Below, in pieces: positions 1 through 5,223 of a stretch of 5,223 nucleotides of DNA (within the stretch, counting starts at the first letter, position 1; the number at the start of each line of letters is the position of its first letter). The stretch comes from Acidobacteriaceae bacterium. Its GTDB lineage: Bacteria; Acidobacteriota; Terriglobia; Bryobacterales; Bryobacteraceae. A program made the translations under genes and the position numbers. The stretch lies in assembly GCA_019239585.1 (NCBI GenBank), contig JAFAZU010000713.1:1-5223 (forward strand). Reading direction: 5' to 3'. The notes under the pieces were generated by a model, which searched no databases, had not been told where the DNA came from, and saw only the letters and a program-made list of their open reading frames with translations.

Positions 1-3000
1 GCGACGGTGCAGCCATTCCGCGCAAGCTTCCGCCGTTTCAATGCCGAGCGCCTGCAAAGCATGCGCCTTAAAGAACTCTCCCCGCTTTTTTGCTTCCTCC
101 GAATGCTGCATTATGCCTTCGCCGGCCGTGACCACAAACAACGCAATGTGATCGCGGCGCCCCTCTTGCGGATCGAGCACGTAGTCGCTTAAGCAAAGGC
201 CGTCGGACTTCGCTTGACGCCCGAAGTAAAAGCTTTCAGCAGGCGAATCCGCTTTAGGCTGGAAGAGATGAAGCGTGTTCCCCTCCCGTTCGGCCTCATA
301 GAACTGCCAGACGGCGCGAACCTTCATAAACTTCATCGCTTCTTGCTTCACTTCCTCTACGGCGTGAAACAGATCCAGCGCCTTGGGATCGCGTGCCGCT
401 AAAGCAGCCTCGAAGTTACCCTTAAAGCCGAGATGCCGGCCATAGAGCATAAATGGGTTGATATAGCTCCAGACTTCCGGCAGATTGGGTACCAGCCGCA
501 CTTTGCGGTCCAGGTAAGGAGCGGGTTGAATCGGAAGGTCCGTGTGAATCTTGGGACTGCGAACCTCGCCGGAAGGCACCGGCACCGGCTCGCGTTCGGC
601 AATCGCAGCAGGCTCATCACGGAAAATGTGCCGGGAAAGGACCTGTTCGCGCAATCCCGGGTCCATAATCTCGTTCATTAAACGCAGACCGGTCATTGCG
701 TCCTTGGCGTAGAAAGTCGGCGCGGAGTAGTTCGGCCCGATTTTCGTTTTCGTGAACTTTTCGGATAATGCCGCTCCACCAACGAGTAATGGGACGTTGA
801 TGCCTGCATCTTTCAGATCGCCCGCCGTTGTTACCATCTGCTGCGCGCTCTTCACTAACAAACCGGATAATCCGATTGCATCGGGCTTGTGCTCCTGGAA
901 AGCCCGGATCAGGTCGTCGGGAGGAACTTTAATGCCGAGATTCACGACCTCGTAACCGTTATTGCTCAGAATGATCTCAACCAGGTTTTTGCCGATGTCA
1001 TGCACATCGCCCTTCACGGTTGCCAGAACAATCTTGCCACGCGCCGATGTTTCCGATTTCTCCATGAACTGCTCCAGGTGGTTCACGGCGGCTTTCATGG
1101 ATTCCGCCGATTGAAGCACCTCGGCCACAATCAGCTCGTTATTGTTGAAAAGCCGCCCGACTTCGGACATTCCCGCCATTAGTGGCCCATTGATAATGTC
1201 GAGCGGAGGGACGCCTTCCCGCAGCTTCAAATCCAGATCGGGAATTAGGCCATCTTTTGTGCCTTCAATAATGTAGTTCGCCAGACGCTCATCCAGGGGC
1301 AGGTCGGCAGCCCTTTTCTTTTCCTTTTTGGCAGCGCCGCGAAAGTGGTCGGTAATGGCTGCGATATGGAATTGGTTGACGGCAATCTTTTGGCCACGCG
1401 ATTGCTCACGCCAATCCTCAGGAACTGTTTCCAGTAAGGAGGCATCCCTATGATCTGCGGGTACATCAACAGGAGGACGGTTAAACAGGAGGGCTTCCGC
1501 CAGACGACGCTCTTCTTCGGGAATACTGGCGAAGCGTTCCAGCTTTTCTGCGTTAACGATGGCGAGATCAAGGCCAGCTTTGGTGCAGTAATAGAGGAAG
1601 ACGGAGTTGACGATCTCCCGAGCATTTGCCGGAAGACCGAAGGAAATGTTAGAGATCCCCAGGACTGTTTTGACATACGGGATCTTCTCTTTGATGAGAC
1701 GGATTGATTCAATGGTCTCGACCGCGCCGCCAATATAATTCTCGTCACCCGTGGCACAGGGAAAGACCAGCGGGTCGATGACGATGTCCTCGGGCGCAAT
1801 CCCGTATTTCGTGGTCAGCAGGTATACGGAGCGTTGGGCTACCGCCAGCTTGCGCTCACGGGTAAAGGCTTGCGCCTGCACCGGATCTTCGTCAATACAG
1901 CCTACGACCAGCGCCGCGCCATACTGCCGAGCCAGCGGACAAATGCGCTCGAATTTCTCTTCCCCATCTTCCAGGTTGATGGAATTAATAATGCCTTTGC
2001 CCTGGCAGAACGTGAGTGAAAGCTCAACTGAGCGCTGATCTGTTGTGTCGATCATGACCGGCGCTTTGATCTTCGGCATCAGCTTGCGGTAGAACGGTGG
2101 AATGTCCTTTAGCTCGTCCCGGTCGCTGGATTGCAGGCAGACATCAACAATATGAGCGCCGTTGCGAACTTGTCTGCGGGCAATCTCAGAAGCCTCCTCC
2201 CACTTTTCTTCTGCCACCATGTTCTTGAACAAACGAGAGCCAATCACATTGGTGCGCTCACCGACGATTAACGGGCGATTACTGTCCTCTGCTTCCACTA
2301 CATCGATACCGGAAAAGTATGTGCGATGGCTGGGTGGCTTCACGGCACGGGGCTTCTTGTTCTCAGCCATTTGCGCGATGGCGCGAATGTGATCTGGGCG
2401 GGTTCCGCAGCAACCGCCGACGATGTTCAACCAGCCATGATCGGCAAACTTTTCCAATTGCGCGGCCAAACTGGTCGGCGTCTCCAGATACTTCCCTTCC
2501 TCGTTTGGCAGGCCAGCATTGGGATAACAAGAGATACGTGTCGTGGCTAACTCCTGCAGCGAACGGATGTGATCCGTCATGAATTCCGGACCCGTCGCGC
2601 AATTCAAACCCACGGCAAGCAGATGCGCATGAGAAACAGACACGTACAATGCTTCCGCCGCTTGTCCGGCGAGCATGGTTCCCGAGGTCTCGATAGTGCC
2701 GGATACGATAGTGGGAATTTGGTAGCGCAGTTCTTTGCCGAGACGATCAATGGCCATGAGACCCGCTTTGATGTTGCTCGTATCATTGCAGGTTTCGAGT
2801 AGAAGAATATCAGCGCCACCCGCCACCAAGCCGCGAACCTGCTCATAATAATTGGCAGTGAGCTCGGCAAACGTAATACCGCCGGAAATATTTAACGATT
2901 TCGTCGTTGGCCCAATGGAACCGGCGACAAAACGGGGGCGTCCCGGTTGGGAAAATTCGTCGGCCGCTTGACGAGCCAGAGCCGCTGCCGCTTTGCTAAT

Positions 3001-3309
3001 CTCAAAAGCGCGGTCCGCGAGACCATACTCCGCCAGAACCATCGGCCCTGATTGAAAGCTGTCCGTTTCCACAATGTCGGAGCCGGCCCGGAAATACTCG
3101 CGATGAACATCAAGAATTACGTCAGGGCGCGTCAGTACAAGGTTTTCATTGCAGCCCTCCAGCGCCGCGCCGCCAAAATCAGCGGCGGTGAGATGACGAT
3201 CCTGCAACATCGTACCCATCGCTCCGTCGAGCACAAGAATACGAGTGGAGAGAGCGTCTTCGAGGGCCTGACGGCGATCCCGCCGCGCCTCAATATCTGT
3301 GATTTCCAT
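1..3309 (-). CDS. metH: Cobalamin-dependent methionine synthase (5-methyltetrahydrofolate-homocysteine methyltransferase), 3' end missing
   Basis: This cytosolic enzyme moves a methyl group from 5-methyltetrahydrofolate through cobalamin to homocysteine, giving methionine and tetrahydrofolate. The frame is open for 1103 codons to the window edge. Domains in order: homocysteine barrel (about 20-310) with LDGAMGT at 27-33 and zinc ligands Cys237 (GLNCA) and Cys300-Cys301 (GGCCGT); folate barrel (about 345-615) beginning GERTNVIGSR; helical cobalamin cap (about 664-745); B12-binding domain (about 755-885) with DVHDIG at 768-773, lower ligand His770, and Asp768, Ser815 and Ser821 at the expected spacing; AdoMet reactivation domain from about 925. 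The family is about 1200-1230 residues, so roughly 100-120 are missing, including the expected RxxxGY motif. The ATG lies about 25 residues before LDGAMGT; no better in-frame ATG lies upstream, and the Shine-Dalgarno is weak (GGAAAGAG, distant). All catalytic residues seen are intact, with no frameshift. Confidence 0.97.
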   Translation of the reverse strand, partial: MEITDIEARRDRRQALEDALSTRILVLDGAMGTMLQDRHLTAADFGGAALEGCNENLVLTRPDVILDVHREYFRAGSDIVETDSFQSGPMVLAEYGLADRAFEISKAAAALARQAADEFSQPGRPRFVAGSIGPTTKSLNISGGITFAELTANYYEQVRGLVAGGADILLLETCNDTSNIKAGLMAIDRLGKELRYQIPTIVSGTIETSGTMLAGQAAEALYVSVSHAHLLAVGLNCATGPEFMTDHIRSLQELATTRISCYPNAGLPNEEGKYLETPTSLAAQLEKFADHGWLNIVGGCCGTRPDHIRAIAQMAENKKPRAVKPPSHRTYFSGIDVVEAEDSNRPLIVGERTNVIGSRLFKNMVAEEKWEEASEIARRQVRNGAHIVDVCLQSSDRDELKDIPPFYRKLMPKIKAPVMIDTTDQRSVELSLTFCQGKGIINSINLEDGEEKFERICPLARQYGAALVVGCIDEDPVQAQAFTRERKLAVAQRSVYLLTTKYGIAPEDIVIDPLVFPCATGDENYIGGAVETIESIRLIKEKIPYVKTVLGISNISFGLPANAREIVNSVFLYYCTKAGLDLAIVNAEKLERFASIPEEERRLAEALLFNRPPVDVPADHRDASLLETVPEDWREQSRGQKIAVNQFHIAAITDHFRGAAKKEKKRAADLPLDERLANYIIEGTKDGLIPDLDLKLREGVPPLDIINGPLMAGMSEVGRLFNNNELIVAEVLQSAESMKAAVNHLEQFMEKSETSARGKIVLATVKGDVHDIGKNLVEIILSNNGYEVVNLGIKVPPDDLIRAFQEHKPDAIGLSGLLVKSAQQMVTTAGDLKDAGINVPLLVGGAALSEKFTKTKIGPNYSAPTFYAKDAMTGLRLMNEIMDPGLREQVLSRHIFRDEPAAIAEREPVPVPSGEVRSPKIHTDLPIQPAPYLDRKVRLVPNLPEVWSYINPFMLYGRHLGFKGNFEAALAARDPKALDLFHAVEEVKQEAMKFMKVRAVWQFYEAEREGNTLHLFQPKADSPAESFYFGRQAKSDGLCLSDYVLDPQEGRRDHIALFVVTAGEGIMQHSEEAKKRGEFFKAHALQALGIETAEACAEWLHRR

Positions 3310-3413
3310 GGAGATAGCGAACTCTTTCCATTTTAACGGGATTTCCGACCTGAAGACGCCGCACACCGGCAGTGTTCTCTGATTGTCGCAGAGCGGGGAG
3401 GGAAAGAATGGAA
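3310..3413 (-). other. Intergenic leader between the response regulator and metH
   Basis: This 104-bp gap separates two genes on the same strand, so metH may be read through from the regulator or have its own promoter here. On the minus strand there are two small hairpins, CTCTG-N7-CAGAG (3377-3393) and GCCG-N5-CGGC (3358-3370). Neither is followed by a T run, so I do not call a terminator. A TAAAAT hexamer (3330-3335) could be a -10 box for metH, but no acceptable -35 lies at the usual spacing. The gap is too short for a full cobalamin riboswitch, and I see no SAM riboswitch pattern. Its function is unknown. Confidence 0.5.
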
Positions 3414-4112
3414 TTAAACTTTCACGTGGAGGCTGTTGTGGATCGCGTAGAGAGCGAGTTCCAAACGATCGGATACGCCTAATTTGTCAAATACATTGTG
3501 CAAATGGTTTTTAACTGTTTGCTCCGTAATAAACATCTTTTCGGCAATCTCTTTGTTTTTGTAGCCTTGTGCGATCAAAATAATGATTTCGCGCTCGCGC
3601 TGGCTCAGTTGCGCCCGTTCGCGGGAGGCTTTATTGCCGCTGTTGTTACTGCCCGGAGCATGAGCAGCAGGAAAGTCCTTCGGAGAAGCGAAATGCCGAA
3701 TGACCGCAGCGGTCGTGTTCGAATCTAACCAGATTTCGCCGGCTTGTACGCGCTGAATGCTTTTTTCAATTAATGGAGTAGGCACTTCCTTCAACAGAAT
3801 GCCGGAACAGCCAAGCTTCATGGCCTCCACGAAATCTTCCTTGTTGTCGGAAGACGCGAACATGATCACCTTTGTCTGGGGAACACGGGCCTGAATGCCG
3901 CGTAATACCGTAAGTCCATCCACTCGCGGGAGCTTGAAATCGAGCAGAATGATGTCTGGTTCCAAGCCAATTGCTTTCTCGATGATATCGACACCGTCCG
4001 CGGCTTCTCCGACGATCTGGATGCCAGGATATTGGCCTAGGACACGGCGTAAGCCTTCCAGCACAATCGGCTGGCCATCAGCTATTAGAACGCGAATCGG
4101 TTGTGTAGACAT
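3414..4112 (-). CDS. NarL/LuxR-family two-component response regulator
   Basis: This is a complete 232-residue DNA-binding response regulator, the usual size for the NarL/FixJ group. The receiver domain (about 5-120) has acidic residue Asp12, the predicted phospho-acceptor Asp58 in ILLDFKLP, and conserved Lys108 in ILLKE. A Ser/Asn/Gly/Ala-rich linker (about 142-167) leads to a GerE/LuxR helix-turn-helix (about 168-228) with the hallmarks LSQREREI, NKEIAEKMFI and TVKNHLHNVFDKLGV. Two receiver positions are unusual: Gly13 stands where a second acidic residue is typical, and Ala86 stands near the usual switch Thr/Ser, with Ser87-Ser88 next to it. The ATG is well supported by AGGAG six bases upstream. 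No sensor kinase is adjacent, so signal and partner are unknown. It lies upstream of metH on the same strand and is divergent from pgk. Family confidence is high; targets cannot be inferred. Confidence 0.95.
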   Translation of the reverse strand: MSTQPIRVLIADGQPIVLEGLRRVLGQYPGIQIVGEAADGVDIIEKAIGLEPDIILLDFKLPRVDGLTVLRGIQARVPQTKVIMFASSDNKEDFVEAMKLGCSGILLKEVPTPLIEKSIQRVQAGEIWLDSNTTAAVIRHFASPKDFPAAHAPGSNNSGNKASRERAQLSQREREIIILIAQGYKNKEIAEKMFITEQTVKNHLHNVFDKLGVSDRLELALYAIHNSLHVKV

Positions 4113-4118
4113 TTCATT

Positions 4119-4123
4119 CTCCT
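4119..4123 (-). promoter_or_regulatory. Ribosome binding site of the response regulator
   Basis: On the minus strand AGGAG ends six bases before the ATG at 4112-4110, which is near-ideal spacing. It fixes the start of the regulator and excludes the overlapping out-of-frame ATG at 4117-4115. It is the only strong Shine-Dalgarno sequence among the three genes here. Confidence 0.85.
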
Positions 4124-4131
4124 GCTAAACG

Positions 4132-4169
4132 AGAACTTGGTACTTTCGTACCTTAACCGCTAGAACTTG
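4132..4169. repeat. Direct repeat AGAACTTG, two copies 30 bp apart
   Basis: AGAACTTG occurs at 4132-4139 and again at 4162-4169 on the plus strand, a start-to-start distance of 30 bp, or about three helical turns. The core GAACTT also occurs inverted at 4296-4301. The spacing would put both sites on one face of the DNA, between the predicted promoter and the regulator's start codon. This is a candidate regulator-binding array by inference only; the short length means chance cannot be excluded. Confidence 0.4.
4139..4152 (-). repeat. Perfect palindrome GGTAC-N4-GTACC; possible GAAA-tetraloop hairpin in the regulator's leader
   Basis: Five-base arms flank a four-base centre with no mismatches. 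Read on the minus strand, the direction of the regulator mRNA, the centre is GAAA, so the RNA would form a five-pair stem closed by a GNRA-type tetraloop about 27-40 bases before the start codon. It could be a 5'-UTR mRNA structure or, as DNA, an operator for a dimeric protein. There is no T run, so it is not an intrinsic terminator. It does not mask the AGGAG site. Confidence 0.5.
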
Positions 4170-4182
4170 AGGGTTTGTTTGG

Positions 4183-4190
4183 ATTATAAT
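4183..4190. promoter_or_regulatory. Candidate bidirectional promoter core: palindromic ATTATAAT
   Basis: The eight-base palindrome contains a consensus TATAAT -10 hexamer on both strands: 4185-4190 on plus, facing pgk, and 4188-4183 on minus, facing the regulator. Minus-strand transcription would start near 4177 and leave a leader of about 65 bases; plus-strand transcription would leave a long pgk leader of about 160 bases. The -35 regions are poor on both sides (TAGAAC at 4161-4166 on plus, TAGGGA at 4211-4206 on minus, each about three of six matches), so an activator or AT-rich upstream contacts may be needed. A small inverted repeat AAACT-CTT-AGTTT (4194-4206) sits just upstream of the minus-strand -10. 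Confidence 0.5.
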
Positions 4191-4294
4191 GTAAAACTCT
4201 TAGTTTCCCTAGCAATAAATCTTCTCGGTATAAACCTTTAAACTCACCTAAGGTACTATTCGGCACCAATCGAAAGTTTCTTCAGTCATTTTTG

Positions 4295-4312
4295 GAAGTT
4301 CCTTAAAACTTC
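4295..4312. repeat. Inverted repeat GAAGTT-N6-AACTTC, candidate operator
   Basis: Perfect six-base arms are separated by six bases (CCTTAA), giving an 18-bp dyad typical in size of a dimeric regulator's site. The left arm overlaps an inverted copy of GAACTT (4296-4301) that matches the core of the direct repeats at 4132 and 4162. It lies about 35 bp upstream of the pgk -10-like box, a position usable by an activator. Which protein binds is unknown; the divergent LuxR-type regulator is the nearest candidate. Confidence 0.4.
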
Positions 4313-4346
4313 ATAAACCGTTCAAATTAGTACAGGCTTCCTTGCC

Positions 4347-4352
4347 TACAAT
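4347..4352 (+). promoter_or_regulatory. Candidate pgk -10 box (TACAAT) giving a leaderless or near-leaderless start
   Basis: TACAAT differs from the -10 consensus at one base and ends six bases before the A of the pgk ATG at 4359. Transcription would then begin at or within a base or two of the start codon. No Shine-Dalgarno sequence precedes this ATG or the in-frame ATG at 4368, which fits. Against it, the -35 region is weak: the best hexamer, TTCAAA at 4321-4326, is 20 bp away, and no other is good at 16-18 bp. Confidence 0.4.
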
Positions 4353-4358
4353 AGCTGC

Positions 4359-5223
4359 ATGGCCAAAATGTCGATTCGAGATCTCGACCTGAAAGATAAA
4401 ACAGTCTTTATTAGAGTTGATTTTAACGTTCCGCTGGCACCGGGCGGTAAGGAGATCACGAGCGATAAACGAATTAAAGCTTCTTTACCTACCATTCAGT
4501 ACGCTATCGAGCATTGCGCGGCAGTTATTCTCGGAAGCCACCTAGGCAGACCTAAGGGCAGGCCAAATCCCGAAATGAGTTTGTCTCCGGTTGCAGCACG
4601 GCTAGGAGAACTCTTAGGTAAACCGGTTTCGCTTGCGCCGGATTGTGTCGGGCCGGAAGTGGCAGCGATGAAGCCGAAAAGCGGAGAGGTGCTGCTGCTG
4701 GAAAATCTGCGCTTTCATCCGGAAGAAGAGGCCAACGATCCTCAGTTTTCCAAACAACTGGCATCATTAGCTAACCTTTACGTGAATGACGCTTTTGGCG
4801 CGGCGCACCGGGCTCACGCCTCGACCGTGGGTATGGTGTCCTACCTGCCCTTAGCGGCTGCCGGATTTCTGATGGATGCGGAAATTGAGTGGCTTACCAA
4901 GGTCACCACAAATCCAGAGCGCCCCTGCGTGGCGCTGCTAGGAGGAGCGAAAGTCTCGGACAAGATAGAAGTGATTGAAAACCTGCTGAAGGTCGTAGAT
5001 CACCTGTTGATCGGCGGAGCCATGGCCTATACCTTCTTGAGAGCGAGGGGAGAAACGACCGGCAAGTCGTTAGTGGAAGAGGACAAAATCGAGTTGGCAG
5101 CGCAAATCCTCCAAAGCTCGGGAGATAAAATCCTTCTGCCGAAGGATCACGTAGTCGTCCGGGAAATCAAAGAGGGTGCCCCGAGCGAGGTGGTCGAACG
5201 AATTGAAGCCGATCAAATCGGGG
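4359..5223 (+). CDS. pgk: Phosphoglycerate kinase, 3' end missing
   Basis: PGK catalyses 1,3-bisphosphoglycerate plus ADP to 3-phosphoglycerate plus ATP in the cytosol (glycolysis, reversed in gluconeogenesis). The first 288 codons are present of about 395 usual. The N-terminal, 3-phosphoglycerate-binding domain is complete: signature RVDFNVP at 19-25 with Asp21 and Asn23, Arg38, SHLGRPKG at 60-67, Arg118 in ENLRF, and Arg151 in AFGAAHRAHAS. The nucleotide-binding domain begins with LLGGAKVSDKI at 193-203 (Lys198, Lys202) and IGGAMAYTFL at 218-227. The C-terminal third, with further ATP-binding motifs, lies past the window. I chose ATG 4359; ATG 4368 (Met4) is an in-frame alternative, and neither has a ribosome binding site. 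The gene is divergent from the response regulator. No frameshift or missing catalytic residue is visible. Confidence 0.97.
   Translation, partial: MAKMSIRDLDLKDKTVFIRVDFNVPLAPGGKEITSDKRIKASLPTIQYAIEHCAAVILGSHLGRPKGRPNPEMSLSPVAARLGELLGKPVSLAPDCVGPEVAAMKPKSGEVLLLENLRFHPEEEANDPQFSKQLASLANLYVNDAFGAAHRAHASTVGMVSYLPLAAAGFLMDAEIEWLTKVTTNPERPCVALLGGAKVSDKIEVIENLLKVVDHLLIGGAMAYTFLRARGETTGKSLVEEDKIELAAQILQSSGDKILLPKDHVVVREIKEGAPSEVVERIEADQIG

Noticed and set aside
7..3336. Many open frames of 60-184 codons on both strands within this stretch, such as 1245-1799 minus and 889-1182 plus
   Set aside because: They all overlap the continuous metH reading frame, whose translation is recognisable throughout. 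Their own translations show no family motif and look like out-of-frame shadows.
3358..3393. Intrinsic terminator after the response regulator
   Set aside because: The hairpins have only 4-5 pair stems and no following T run on the minus strand.
3310..3413. Cobalamin or SAM riboswitch upstream of metH
   Set aside because: The gap is too short for a cobalamin riboswitch, and I could not find the conserved B12-box or SAM-box elements; only two weak hairpins are present.
3498..4128. Plus-strand open frames opposite the response regulator (3498-3728 and 3895-4128)
   Set aside because: They are antisense to a clearly conserved gene, have no recognisable domain and no convincing ribosome binding site.
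4148..4256. TAAGGTAC in inverted orientation at 4148-4155 and 4249-4256
   Set aside because: An eight-base inverted match about 100 bp apart is close to chance expectation for a region of this size.
4552..4767. A 71-codon minus-strand open frame
   Set aside because: It lies wholly antisense to conserved pgk sequence and has low-complexity Ala/Pro/Leu composition typical of a shadow frame.
1..5223. Mobile elements, CRISPR array, tRNA or rRNA genes, defence genes
   Set aside because: I found no long terminal repeats, transposase motifs, regularly spaced repeats or RNA-gene signatures; nearly all DNA is accounted for by three housekeeping or regulatory genes.

Overview
The window holds three protein genes and two short intergenic regions. 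It reads as ordinary bacterial chromosome: no mobile element, RNA gene or CRISPR array is visible. The coding DNA looks moderately GC-rich, while the 246-bp gap before the rightward gene is clearly AT-rich. The protein types (full-length cobalamin-dependent MetH, a NarL/LuxR-type response regulator, bacterial phosphoglycerate kinase) fit a Gram-negative-type bacterium. The style of the MetH folate and activation domains reminded me of Acidobacteriota and related phyla, but this is a weak impression and not a demonstrated assignment.

Layout. Positions 1-3309 on the minus strand are metH, lacking only its last C-terminal part, which lies beyond the left edge. A 104-bp gap (3310-3413) follows. 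Positions 3414-4112, also minus, encode a complete 232-residue response regulator. A 246-bp divergent intergenic region (4113-4358) carries the most regulatory-looking DNA in the window: a TATAAT hexamer readable on both strands, a GGTAC-N4-GTACC palindrome, repeated GAACTT-type elements, and a -10-like box placed just upstream of the next start codon. Positions 4359-5223 on the plus strand are the first 288 codons of pgk, cut by the right edge.

How the parts relate. MetH makes methionine from homocysteine and methyl-tetrahydrofolate, and PGK is a central glycolytic enzyme; they share no pathway. The regulator has no histidine kinase beside it here. It could be co-transcribed with metH downstream, and it shares its promoter region with pgk, so autoregulation or control of pgk is a reasonable but unproven idea. 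I find no convincing previously undescribed system. The points worth a second look are the divergent regulatory region, a possibly leaderless pgk, and residue substitutions in the regulator and in MetH.
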